A stretch of DNA of 64,000 nucleotides from Notospermus geniculatus. Taxonomy: Eukaryota > Nemertea > Pilidiophora > Heteronemertea > Lineidae. Below are positions 34,241 through 44,973 of this stretch, one piece after another (position 1 is the stretch's first letter; the number at the start of each line of letters is the position of its first letter). The notes beneath the pieces were generated by a model that searched no databases, was not told the DNA's origin, and saw only the letters and a program-made list of their open reading frames with translations. A program made the position numbers and the translations under genes. The stretch spans positions 97,941 to 161,940 of the forward strand of contig NMRB01000721.1 of assembly GCA_002633025.1 (NCBI GenBank). Direction: 5' to 3'.

Positions 34241-35559
34241 CCAAAGGTCAGCGGAGCCAGTCAAATAAGTGTTCAGTGGCGTCAGTCTGTCACTAGAGCA
34301 GTCCATCTGTCCAACTATGCCCGACGTTTTGTAACCGTACTAGCTAGAGACTCCATATTTCACCTGAAGGTAGCCCTGGGTGAACTCTCCTCGGATACAA
34401 AAAATGAACGCGATTTGACATATATTACGCGCACCAGGGGGCGTTTTGTGTAAAATGAAATATCGCAATATCTCGGCCCCTATGGTAAATATGTAGACAA
34501 AAAGTTATGGGATAGATGGGGTGATATTTTCTACATCAGTTCAAAGGGAAAGTAATGTCAGATCTGTCCACCAGGGGGCGCTATTCAACAAAATAAAAAA
34601 CAGGGGTATTTGAATTTCCCGCACTTTAGTTTCTGACGTCATCGCTATTGGGAGTTCTGCATTCAAAACTTCAACCGGCTGGATTGAAGGAGGATGGCAG
34701 AACTAAACAATGAAACGCCAGGTAAGTGCATTTTACATCATATGCTCATGAAACCTCAGCCAATTATTATCAAGTATCCAAAACACACACACTTCCCCGA
34801 ATTAATTAAGACCGCCCCACCCCAATGGGGCGGTCTTCCTCGTTTTTACTGAATCTCTCTCTCTCTCTCTCTCTCTCCATCCAATCTGTGGTTTCCGCAC
34901 GTTATCTAATAAAATACGCCATGTATCGCTGCAAAACTTCGAGGGATTATAGACATCAATATTACACAGAACCCTAATGATTCTTGTTATCATCCGAGTA
35001 GAATAAATTGTGAAATTTTGACGATTTTTTCCGTTTATCGCATTATCGTGTTTGCCTGTCGGGCCAACCTCCATACAGACGGCGGCTGAACAAAACGCCT
35101 GGAGAACTAGCCACTCTCCAATGCCGAGGTCAGACAGTATCGCCGCACAAGTGCAGTATCACAAAACGAGTACGCCGTACCTCCTGGGCTGGTGGGATTG
35201 GAGAGTGGCGTAGCGAGCATGCGCATTAGTGCCCATACATGCCATACTAATACGCAAACCAGCGAGTTAGTTTTGTACCATGCAAAATGATCAAAATAAG
35301 CACACCTGTGCGGGGATATTTTGTTCTTTGTAGTTGATAGGTAAGTTCACATTGTTGGTGTCAAATCGCATACAATGTCAACCATACGAAGTGACGTTTA
35401 TTCGTATATTCAGCGTGATTTCAAGTGGCGCTTGCTTAGCATACATTCACTGCATGCTCACATCCATGCATCATCATCATGCACATCATGACATGCTCAA
35501 TGCTGATCGCGTGGCGTGTTTAGCCGTGCATACCGGCGTGCATAGCATGATCAGATGAT
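34241..35559. other. mostly non-coding; hairpin, CT microsatellite, possible first exon
   Basis: Contains a perfect 12-bp-stem hairpin AAGACCGCCCCA/TGGGGCGGTCTT (34808-34837), a CT run (34854-34876), and an inverted pair GCCACTCTCCAAT/ATTGGAGAGTGGC (about 35110 and 35200). At 34694-34721 a well-placed ATG (aggaggATGG) reads MAELNNETP into GTAAGT and could be a short first coding exon. With no second exon found this stays a weak guess. Confidence 0.3.
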
Positions 35560-36250
35560 ATTGATAGGCCTAGCATGTGCATCATGTGCATGTCTTGCCA
35601 TGCTTCCCATCATTCATATATTAGGCCTAGCCTCGCCAATAATAGGCCTCTAGGCCTACTAGTAGCCTACCACCGCCACCGGCATGACACTGTACCGGTA
35701 CGGCGGTACTGGCTAGCATGCTAGGCCTACTAGGCCAAGGCCTACCCTATTAGGCTAGGCCTACAGGCAGGCTGATCCTGATATACGGGCCTCAGCAGGC
35801 TAGGCCTAGTTGTTGGCACTCCTGATGTTCACTTCACCCCATGCTTACAGGCGGCTTGTTGTACTTGACTCGATGACGCGATGACTCGATGGCGCGATGA
35901 CTCGATGACCGCCAAAATGATTCAATGAAATTCAGCTGGTTATTAATGCACCCATCAATATACAGGAAATTTAATTGCCCTTCTTCGCGCCTTCGAGTCA
36001 TCGCGCCATCGAGTCATCGAGTCAAGTACAACAAGCCCTTACAGGCCATGACCAGGCCCTAGGCTACCGCTCTGTCTGGCCTGGCCTGGCCTGGGCTAGC
36101 CTTGATCAGTGATGTGCATCACGGCGTCACGGTCACCATCATCGATCGTGTACTACCAGTAGGCCTTCTAGCCTAGGCCTATGATGGTACCGGTAGACAG
36201 CTAGGCCTCTAGGCCTAGGCCTACCGGTACCGGTAGGCCTAAGGATAGAT
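35560..36250. repeat. TAGGCCTA-rich palindromic low-complexity region
   Basis: Dense AGGCCT, TAGGCCTA, CCGGTACCGG and GCATG motifs. Similar patches are at 23890-24150, 39416-39830 and 54950-55090. A MULE-type MITE is inserted at 35853. Confidence 0.6.
35853..36037. mobile_element. MULE-type MITE with 9-bp target duplication
   Basis: Ends GGCTTGTTGTACTTGACTCG and its complement. Each arm has several ATGACTCG/GATGGCGCG subrepeats, with copy number differing between arms. CTTACAGGC flanks both sides (35844-35852, 36038-36046). A 9-bp duplication is the hallmark of Mutator-like elements. 185 bp, non-coding. Confidence 0.85.
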
Positions 36251-36708
36251 GATATCATGACGATGATGACCGTGACGGCATGATGCACATCACTTGATAT
36301 TGGTGAATAATTTTTCCATATTTATTTCAGATCTGTGAGTGTGACCATTGTTGAAATTCAAATCCTGCTGGCGATACATTACACTAGGTATAATGGGGTA
36401 AGTTGAGGTACTGGTGTCCTGTTACACTACAGGATTGCGTCGACTTATTCTAATTATTGACATTGTTGCCATAACCATTGCGCAAATTGCTATAACTGCC
36501 ATCGGACAGATTTGTCATGTTTGTGGAACTGCCATTGTGAATATCAGTTTATTTTAAGGAATGTCCCCTGACTGAGTGAGGAACATGAGGAATGTAGCCC
36601 ATTGCACATGCATAATGCGCAAGAACTACTGCAAGCCACCAGGAAGAACTGATTTGCCAAACCTTCAACTTTAGTACCATGAACTGTTGGCAGATGGCAG
36701 CACCGTTC

Positions 36709-36821
36709 CAGGCCTTTCCGTTTAAGGGGAGCTAAAATGTGCATGCGCCTCGCAAACAATAGAAATGCTATTGTTTGCAAGGCGTATGCACATTTTAGCT
36801 CCCCTTAAACGGTAAGGCCTG
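36709..36821. mobile_element. hairpin MITE, copy 2, 6-bp target duplication
   Basis: Near-perfect palindrome with the same tips (CAGGCCTTTCCG) as 19540-19648; flanks CCGTTC at 36703-36708 and 36822-36827 are identical. The arm sequence differs from copy 1 (AAGGGGAGCTAAAATG versus GACGGGCGCGAAAATG), yet each copy pairs with itself. Confidence 0.85.
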
Positions 36822-37146
36822 CCGTTCAGTCACTTTGTGCAATGCCCATTATACACATTGCCAGTGCGTGGCATATGATGCATATCAAAACAATTCATTT
36901 TTGGTATCTTTCTTTTTCAGTCAGTGTCACTAATTTTTCAGTGAGCAGCGGCTGCTACTAATATTTAAAAGACTCGCTTCAATAGATTATTTAAACTCAG
37001 GGTAAGTTGACACAGGTAACCTGTGCAGTGCTTTGGTCTATCAATAATACAATGGAACCTTCCTTTGCGGACATCTCTGCCAGGAGGACTCCTCTCTACT
37101 ATTAAGGACACCAAAATTTAGTCCCAAACTGGCGATTTCTATTCAT

Positions 37147-37711
37147 TAGCTCACTGGGGTGAGCTATTACGATGGTGCAGTGTCCGTCGTCGTCGTCCGT
37201 TTCGTAACCGCTGGAACTATTGATCTGAAATTTGGTACATGTATACCTCTAGGTCAGATGACCCACTACACCAAGTTTCGGCCCAATTAGACATCCAGTA
37301 TGGCCGCCAGGTGGCGTAACCTGAAAATAAAGTAAGTGCTATTACTCGGGAACGGCTTGACGCAGAATGCTCATATTTGATATTTACCTTCCTCTAGATG
37401 ACCTTTACATCCATGTCAAATTTCGACTGATTTGACTTCAAACATGGCCACCAGGTGGCGTAACCCAAAAATCATCAAAGTGCTGTAACTCAGGAACGAC
37501 TTAACCCAAAGTGCTCCAGTGTGCTATGTGGCCCCCTGCAGATGACCTTTATGTGCATGAGAAGTTTCGGCCTGATCGGGCATCCAATATGGCCGCCAGG
37601 TGGCCCCCAAATCATCAAAGTCCTTCTCGGGAATGACTTGACCCAGATTGCTCATCCCTCTGTCATTAGACTATTATGTCCAACCCGGTGAGCACATGGT
37701 CCATGGACCAT
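37147..37711 (+). repeat. repeat family T, copy T4 (complete-looking)
   Basis: Starts TAGCTCACTGGGGTGAGCTA and ends ATGGTCCATGGACCAT; TTCAT precedes (37142-37146) and follows (37712-37716). The interior repeats 'aatatggccgccaggtggcgtaac' about three times. Confidence 0.75.
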
Positions 37712-38287
37712 TTCATCCTTTTCTCTTTACAGAATGTCTGAAACGAATGCACGAAAAGATCCATCTTGGTATTAAGTGTCCTAGGACTTGATGCTGTTAG
37801 AAAGTAATTTGCCAAAGAAGCAACACATGAGAGACTGTCACAATCATACCATAATCACAACTTCCTGTAAGGTGATTTCTGTAATATTTCCTACCCAAGT
37901 GGTCTGATAAGATATATTTTTCGATTCACGAAGTGATATTAACCCCTTTCCACTGAACTGATTTCCACGGGGAACGCTTTCCTTGCTAACCATTAAAAAG
38001 GCACACGTACTAGTCGTACTTGTATCTCGTTTCCCCTCTTTGAGCCTCTTGAGTTGGCAGGTCATAGTCAGCTGAGCGCAAGGCCCATGGGCCTCTTGTT
38101 TAACGTAATTTTCAAGGTCACACAGGTCAAAGTTCGAAATTTCATCGTCGGGTGGCACGTTTCGTGGCTATTTGTCCTGGATTGCTCGAATTAGGTGTGA
38201 TGATGTATCTAGGTACCCTCTATGTCTGTGGCGGATTTCGGTCCTATCCCCTATTCCCGATTCTCCAAGGCAAAAATTCATAAAGGG

Positions 38288-38394
38288 CCATATTCATAAA
38301 GGGTGTTTAAGACTTAGACGCGTGTAACTTCGACAAATGCATGGTGGAAGTTCATTTAGTGAAGTTACACACGTATAAGTTTTATATGGCCCTA
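38288..38394. repeat. foldback MITE related to 40721-40990
   Basis: GGGCCATATTC ... ATATGGCCC ends, with the interior GACTTAGACGCGTGTAACTT shared with the longer foldback at 40721. Confidence 0.6.
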
Positions 38395-38435
38395 TGTCGT
38401 TCATAAAAAAGACATGTTTTTACCATAAAAAACAT

Positions 38436-38555
38436 GGCCCATATTTTCAAAGCTGTTTTATACTAAATTCAGTCCACCAGTTGCATGCCTATAAGCATGC
38501 AAGAGCTGGACTAAAATGCATTTTAGCGTTAAAACAGCTTTTGAAAATATGGGCC
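38436..38555. mobile_element. foldback MITE with 3-bp duplication CAT
   Basis: GGCCCATATTTTCAAAGCTG ... complement GGGCC, with CAT at 38433-38435 and 38556-38558. The arms pair over about 45 bp with a GCATGC-rich centre. Confidence 0.75.
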
Positions 38556-38854
38556 CATATTTTTAACAATCCACTTAAACATATTTCTCACTAGAAAACA
38601 TAGTTTTTTGTTTTAATTAACATGTGTTCATCAAAGGAGTGGACAAAACTTGTATTTTGCAAGGAAAACCAAGTTTTTAATAAAAAACGTGTTTTTAGAT
38701 AAAATAATCATGTTTTTTAACATCAAAACAAAGTTTTTTTTAATCAAAAGAACTGGTGTTTCTATTAAATGGACAAACGGCTTGACACACCTACACACTA
38801 TGGAAAAGGATCAAAATAGACACAAGAAAATCAATGTGTAATAAAGCACACACA

Positions 38855-40028
38855 TACAGTACAGATCACAATCGACATCCCTAAATTCGCGTATGTTACG
38901 CGCAACTTACGTGCAAGCCAAGAGCTATCTTACGTGTAGGTTACGTGAAACTGAGGCCTTGTATCTTCGTAAGTTACGCGTAACTTAAGCCTAGTTTATA
39001 CTTCGACGCAAGACCATCGGCGTCCGACGCCCGATCAAATCTGGACGCCGACTTCGCGGAATTGATTCATAGTCCAATAGGTACTTTAGCGACGGCGACC
39101 CGTTATGAAACGACTCCAGTAATAACAGCCTCGCGATCGGACGCCGACCAAATCGTACGACGGGGTCGGCGTCGAACGCAAGAACGCGCGTCGGTCGCTG
39201 GCGATGGTCGTGCGTCGAAGTATAAATTAAGCCTATAAATTAAGCAGAATCTTGCGTTCAAAGCCGACCCTGTCGTGCGATTTGGTCGGCGTCCGATCGC
39301 GAGGCTGTTATTACTTGAGTCATTTCATAACGGGTCGCCGTCGCCGAAGTACGCTGGACTATGAATCAATTCCGCGAAGACGCCGATGGTCTTGCGTCGA
39401 AGTATAAACTAGGCTTTAGGGTTTAGGCTAGGCCTACCGCTACAGGTTTTTTTCAATGGGATGTTAGGCCTAGGCCCATGTGTGTTTACACTAGACCTAC
39501 AGGTACAGTAGGCCTATAGGCCTGCATGGTTCACATGCACATAGGCCTTGGTTAATTTACTGTGCAAAGCGCATGGAATGCGAGGCAGAGGCTACAATGA
39601 TATCCATGTGATTCACGGCATTTTCTCAGTAGGCATAGGCCTACGTAGACTCTCCTCAGGGCTAGGCCTACCGGTATCCTAGTCCTAGGAGGCAAGGCCT
39701 TGGACCGAATCCCTAGGCCCTACCGTAATGTAGGCCCTAGGGCGGCCCTAAGCTACCTGTTAGGCCTAGCCTAGAGGGGAGCTGGCCTAGGCCTTGAAAG
39801 GGTAGACCTGCGCGGTTGGCCTCGGCCTAGTCCCTTTCCCGACATTTTCAAATAGAATGTCGTAAATACTTATTTGTATTTCATGCAGTATTACATGTGT
39901 ATAAGTCGTTTGAGTTACGCGCAACTTGCGCGTAACTTACGCTCGAATTACGCGCAACCAAGACGTGAACCACGCGTAAGTTACGCGTAACTTATGCGTT
40001 AGTTACCTCAATTGTGATCTGTACTGTA
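38855..40028. mobile_element. 1.17-kb inverted-repeat element hosting a nested foldback
   Basis: Perfect 18-bp ends TACAGTACAGATCACAAT (38855-38872) and complement (40011-40028). Next to both ends are subterminal arrays of GTTACGCGTAACTT-like palindromes. The interior contains the nested element at 38988-39415 and TAGGCCTA-rich filler. No ORF. Target duplication unclear. Confidence 0.7.
38988..39415. mobile_element. nested 428-bp foldback with TTA duplication
   Basis: AGCCTAGTTTATACTTCGAC ... complement AAACTAGGCT with TTA at 38985-38987 and 39416-39418. The arms are nearly complementary over 200 bp and rich in CGACGCCGAC motifs. A second set of tips (TTTATACTTCGACGCA complement) sits at the centre. 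Confidence 0.8.
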
Positions 40029-40720
40029 TACATAAAGATCCTTACACAGGTCACAAAACGAGAAATATTTAGGAAAAAAATGGCGTCCTTTTACTTTCCT
40101 ACAATAGTGTTCAGGGTACTTCGAAGTGCGTTTGCACTTCTGTAGACCACCACACTCGACGCTGCGGTATATTTACTACGGTATGCGATGTTGCCTTGGT
40201 GATATTGTGTGTATCGAGAAAGGACTGTCGCTGACTTTCCGACATGCAAGACGGACTCGCGCACAATACAACCACGGAAACTATTGTAGTCCAACGTATT
40301 CAATGAGTCACCGAGGGGTATTCAGTGTAAAAGGAGAATTCCCAGTGCATTATATTATGACCCTTTTGGCAGTTTATATATTGAGATCGAAAATGCAGGC
40401 AATGATGACTGGGGTAGACAGGACAGTGTGTGCCCTGACAAACCAATGTAATATGCGTGCATAACGTACACTCAGCTGCAGCTACTGATGACAAGTTACA
40501 AGGGATACATTATGTATTTCTGTTCGTTGCATCTGTGAGTACTACTGCTGTAGGCGTTCTTTTCAGTTATGCTCGTTAGGCTAGTGTTAAACTTGAGGAT
40601 CCCCGAGAGTAAGTGCCCCCACTCAGGGGTCAACCATACCGCATGCTCGTTCCAATTTTCTCAGGAAAAGGGGACATTTTCGTCAGCACTGATCGGGAAA
40701 AAATTCCCGAGAAACACTTA

Positions 40721-40990
40721 GGCCCGTATTCACAAAGGGTGATCATCGCGCGATTAAGACTTAGACGCGTGTAACTTCGTCAAATGCATGGTGCAAGTGT
40801 GTGCATTTAGTAAAGTTACACGCGTCCAAGTCTTAGGCCCGTATTCTAGAAGCCTCCTTAACTCTAAGGTCCACTTTAAGCTTTTGTATTTTGCCCTGCA
40901 AACAATAGCTAAAGGTAAACCTTAGAATTAAGGAAGGTTCTAGAATACGGGCCTTAGTCACGCGATGATCACCCTTTGTGAATACTGCCC
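40721..40990. mobile_element. foldback MITE, TTA duplication, hosting another foldback
   Basis: GGCCCGTATTCACAAAGGGTG ... CACCCTTTGTGAATAC with TTA at 40718-40720 and 40991-40993. The right arm is split by the element at 40836-40953. Confidence 0.85.
40836..40953. mobile_element. nested foldback MITE, TTA duplication
   Basis: GGCCCGTATTCTAGAAGCCT ... complement, TTA at 40833-40835 and 40954-40956. The left arm of the host palindrome (AAGACTTAGACG) shows the uninterrupted sequence. Confidence 0.9.
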
Positions 40991-41109
40991 TTAAAATAGG
41001 AGTACTTTGAATAACTTTTCTCCCGAAAAATTATTAAAAAGGAGGTCAAAAGGTTCTCTGCCCGAAAAACATAATTAAAAAGGGGTATGGAAGTCCTATT
41101 CTCAATAAA

Positions 41110-41295
41110 AAAAGCTTGTAAAAAAGGGGGTGAAAATCTCTTGGTTCCTTCGATTAAGGGGTCTAATTGCATGGAAAATCCCGAAAAAGGGGTGAAAAAA
41201 ATCTTGGTTCCTTCGATTAGGGGGTCTAATTGGATGAAAAAAAGCCCGCAGCAAGGGCTGGAAATTTTCCCTTGGTTCCTTCCATAAGGGTGTCC
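41110..41295 (+). repeat. degenerate tandem repeat, about 70-bp unit
   Basis: 'ggggtgaaaatctcttggttccttcgattaggg' recurs three times (41130, 41195, 41260). Short ORFs crossing it are repetitive and not credited. Confidence 0.65.
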
Positions 41296-41803
41296 TTTTC
41301 AAACTCAGGAACAAGCATATGTGTACCCTAAACTTAAGGGCCGGTATGCACCAAGGTGGTTTAAAAATTAGCTTAAACCTAGTCGCAATGATCCCGGAAC
41401 CGCCCACTAGCAGCAGTACACGACGAAGGACTTTTTGGATCGCTGCTGATATTTTTATAGTTTAGGCGATTTGGGGGTTTGTAGCTCATAGGCGTTCGTT
41501 TGGCACCAAGGGGATGAAGCTGCTCGTTGTTACGGCTGTCCATCAATAGATAATTGGGAAAGATGTAGAGAGTGACTCATACTGTGCAGAAAGCGATGTT
41601 GAATTTAAAGATATTTGGGTGTTTTTAGAGATAATGAGACAAGCACAACAACAGCATTGTTGACGTAACGATATGCCGCCGCCTGTTGCAAGCGCTGTAC
41701 TTGTCTGCGTCATGTATGGCAGTGAACGTGTGCCTTGTGTGTCAGACGGTTGAACAGCACAGGTTTTCGTGACGTCATGGGTTTCAGCCGCCGGCTTATG
41801 ATG

Positions 41804-41935
41804 CAGGGTTTCCTCTTCCATTACGTTTTTTAGTCACAGTAAAGAAAATCCCCATTGAACACGCTGTTTAACATTATTGAACAATAGGGATTTTCTTTAC
41901 TTTGGCTAAAAAAAGTAATGGAAGAGGAAACCCTG
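41804..41935. mobile_element. foldback MITE with 5-bp duplication TGATG
   Basis: CAGGGTTTCCTCTTCCATTAC ... complement ends in CCCTG; TGATG flanks at 41799-41803 and 41936-41940. The AGTAAAGAAAATCCC blocks pair in the arms. Confidence 0.8.
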
Positions 41936-42358
41936 TGATGTACACATTGTTTGGGGAAATACAGTGCAGAAACGAATGCAAAAAGTCAGTCGATTCAACA
42001 GCTCAGATTTTGGTGACATAGTTGGAACAATTCTATATGCCCATTGTGTATGGTTGGCCTCTGGGGTGGGAGATTGCAGTGTGTGTGTTGGAGAGTAGGA
42101 GAACGCCAAAGTGGTATTTTATGGCCTTGTGTGTTTTTTCGTAGGCCACATGTTGCTCTATTGCAAACAGAGGGGGGAAAGAAAGTGAAAGAAGACTATG
42201 GAGAAGAAGAACATCATGACCTAGGCCTACACTCTTATTTTACGTCTTCCAGTCGGTTGTTGTGTGCTTTTTTCGTGGGCCACATGTTCATGTTGCTCTA
42301 GGCCTAGGCCTATTCCAAACAGAGGGGAAAAGACATCGCAGATCAGTGTCCCCTTCAT

Positions 42359-43668
42359 TAGCTCACCGGTGAGCTTTTGTCGTGGTGCAGCGTCCGTTGT
42401 CCGTCGTCGTCCGTCGTTGACCGTTAGCAGGGCACGTTTCGTAACCGCTGGAGCTATAGATCTGAAACTTGGTACATATATACCCCTAGGTCAGATGACC
42501 TATGACACCAAGTTTCGGTCCGATTCGATTCTTGGCTTGGCCTCCAGGTGGCCAAAACCAAAAACACAAAAAGTGCAATAACTCCTGAACTAATGACTGG
42601 ATCGTCTCCAAATTTTTATCATAGGTGTATCTAATTAGGATACATGATAAAAGAAAAGGCAATTTCCAGAGTGTTTGCGAATTTTCGACCCCAACCGGGG
42701 TCTTCTTCAGGCTAATTAGGATACATAATATATATAAAGGTTTTTTGATTTGACCTACTTTCCAAGGTCACAGAGGTCAAAGTTCGACAAAAGTAACGAA
42801 CGTGCCACTTTTCTTCATTATTTCACTGAATGTCTTCATATCTTGCATAAACATGTACTACAGATCTGTGATTTTAGTTGGGGACCATGTTTACAAATTG
42901 GGAAAAATGTGTGCCCAGTTTGAAGGCCGACTGCTTCGCACTTATCTATCCGTTTGAAACATTTCAACTACCATTGAGAAGTCAATAATCTCTAGTTTTT
43001 AAATGTCTAAGCAGTTTGAAAATAGACTTAGGGACCTGGCCGCAATCACCATGGAATTCAATCATTTGAGCCTCAAAAGTTTGCAATTTCACGCCAACAG
43101 AGTTATGTCGTGGGCGCCGCCGACGTGACATGACGTCGTCCTTTGACGCGGTGGTCCCCAACCAACGTCATGGATCTGTAGAGGGGTACCTTAAAAATAC
43201 CGAGTTTCGGCCCGATCGGACATCCAATATGGCCGCCAGGTGGCGTAACCTAACAATCATCGAAGTGCTATAACTCAGGAATGGTTTGACCCAGAGTGCT
43301 CAAACTTGACATTTACCTCCCTCTAGGTGACCTTTACAAGCACGTCAAATTTCGGCCTGATTAAAGTTCCAATATGGCCGCCAGGTGGCGTAACCCGAAA
43401 ATCATCAAATGTGCTATAACTCAGGAACGACTTGACCCAGAGCGCTCAAATGTGCTATGTGGCTCCCTCTAGATGACCTTTATGTGCATGTGACGTTTGG
43501 CCCGATCGGACATCCAATATGGCCGCCAGGTGCCATAACCCCAAAATCATTGAAATCCTTCAACTTGGGAATGACTTGACCCCAGATTGCTCATAACTGA
43601 CATACCGGTACACCTCTCCCTGTCATTGCGCTATATTCAAACGGGTGAGCACATGGTCCATGGACCAT
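42359..43668 (+). repeat. repeat family T, copy T5 (1.3 kb, inserted in a retrotransposon ORF1)
   Basis: Begins TAGCTCACCGGTGAGCT, a perfect palindrome, and ends ATGGTCCATGGACCAT, a different perfect palindrome. TTCAT lies at 42354-42358 and 43669-43673. On the minus strand the ORF1 frame reads GVPEREN before it and EGDTDL after it, joining in frame when the insert and one TTCAT are removed. The interior has three to four 'ggccgccaggtggcgtaacc' subunits. Confidence 0.8.
42646..42711 (-). mobile_element. very short retroelement-tail insertion with 15-bp duplication
   Basis: On the minus strand: CCTGAAGAAGACCCC, GGTTGGGGTCGAAAA, then a tail to TTTATCAT, matching 14033-14097. CTAATTAGGATACAT flanks both sides (42631-42645, 42712-42726). 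The long duplication points to target-primed reverse transcription with extreme 5' truncation. Confidence 0.75.
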
Positions 43669-44715
43669 TTCATTTTCTCTTTCAGGGACACCACATATTT
43701 TGATTGTTTCCCGTCGTGAATTTTGTTCGTTTGAATCTGCTTTGTACTGATTTAGACGGACAGCAGCTTTCACCCTCTCCAACTAGTCCTCCACTGCTTT
43801 CACCACAGCATCATAATGCCTGCAGCTGGTCAATTGCCTGGTCAATCGCCTTCGTCACCATCAGATCAAAAGCTGGCTTCATTTTATCCACCACCAGGTC
43901 TGCAGTATCCTCAGCGCACGCGCTCTCGCTGACACCAACCACCATACTTTTGTCACGTAGGCCTAGGCCTACACCACTGCATGCACCATGTGCACCATCA
44001 TGTGCACTGGCCTGATTGGGCGGCGCCATCTTCTTAGACTCGGGACCCAGTCGTTGTGTCGCTCCGGCCGCCGCACTACACTCCACAAACGACTGGGAAA
44101 GCAAGCTGCAAAATCAGCGGCTAGCGTACCGACAACAACAACGACCATCTCGACCAATGAAATTGCCCGAAAGCAATCTACTAGGGGAAATCTGGCACAC
44201 TTTTGATTGGTTGTTATTGATGAAATTTACCAGTGCCTCTCGCCCGTCTAGAAACTTTTCAAAGTCACTAGCAGGATATTTTTTATCCGTAAGTACTGCT
44301 TATCGCACACAGCATCGAATTAGGCACCAGGATACCGTCCTTGACCTCGAAGAAAGTTGCGATATAATCAGCTGATTTGACATCTTGCAAAGAGCAGACG
44401 ACGGCCGTTGAAGACGCAGTTTCTGATTGGCTGAACTCATTCACATCCGTTGTTGTTGTCGGTACGCTAACCGCTGATTTTGCAGCTTGCTTTCCCAGTC
44501 GTTTGTGGAGTGTAGTGCGGCGGCCGGAGCGACACAACGACTGGGTCCCGAGTCTACATCTTCTTGGAAAGCGCGGGCTTTCCCGAGTCCGAACTAAACA
44601 CGGCTTTTTTCGGGGTGCTGGTAACAATTGTACCATTAAACAGTTCTAACTTTCTCTTCTCTTGCTTGCCTACTTTATCCTGTGCTTTAGACGCACTTCC
44701 CTGACCTTTAGTCAT
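43669..44715 (-). pseudogene. non-LTR retrotransposon ORF1, interrupted twice
   Basis: ATG at 44715 begins MTKGQGSASK with a Lys-rich segment. The frame is split at SKKM by the 522-bp insert 44035-44556 and resumes APPNQASAHDG. It then reads DLVVDKMKPAFDLMVTKAIDQAIDQ, a coiled-coil-like helix. A stop and frame change near 43811 follow, then VKAAVRLNQYKADSNEQNSRRETIKICGVPE. That last block matches the junction of coiled coil and RRM-like region in non-LTR ORF1 proteins (NEQ.SRR..I.I.GVPE). The frame is cut again at 43669 by family T and resumes as EGDTDL at 42353. ORF1 proteins bind retrotransposon RNA. ORF2 is not seen nearby. Confidence 0.65.
44035..44556. mobile_element. 522-bp inverted-repeat element with 8-bp target duplication (hAT-like)
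   Basis: Arms of about 115 bp are nearly perfect complements, with tips TAGACTCGGGACCCAGTCG. CATCTTCT flanks exactly at 44027-44034 and 44557-44564. The 8-bp duplication and TAG tip suggest hAT. The 290-bp centre has no ORF of note. Confidence 0.85.
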
Positions 44716-44731
44716 GCTAATTTTGGTTTAA

Positions 44732-44973
44732 AAACGGAGCGGGAATGGAGCCACCGTACGATGTCGCGATCTATAGACGTTCTCCTCTTTTTCGCGACAG
44801 CTGGCGCCACCGCGCCACTCTCCAACCGAGGGACTTACTACGTTGTCGGCGAATTGACCCGATTTACTACGTACATTTTGTAATGCATTTTTTAAGTTCG
44901 TCTTACTGCCGCTAGGAGGCTTCCTCTACGTCGGCAGTCAAATAACGCACTTGAGATCCAATACCGTGCTCCT
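44732..44973. mobile_element. diverged reverse copy of the TTAA MITE at 3178
   Basis: The right end ACCGTGCTCCT and interior GTTCGTCTTACTGCCGCTAG match the complement of 3178-3381. The left end is mutated (ACGGAGCGGGA). TTAA remains on the left (44728-44731). Confidence 0.75.

Noticed and set aside
34808-34837. GC-rich hairpin followed by pyrimidines, as a terminator or histone 3' stem-loop
   Set aside because: Bacterial terminators do not apply and the histone stem consensus is not matched; there is no histone gene nearby.
43988-44649. ORFs in the 522-bp inverted repeat (VRRPERHNDWVPSL on either strand)
   Set aside because: The same translation appears in both arms because they are inverted copies; the element has exact 8-bp duplications and interrupts another ORF.
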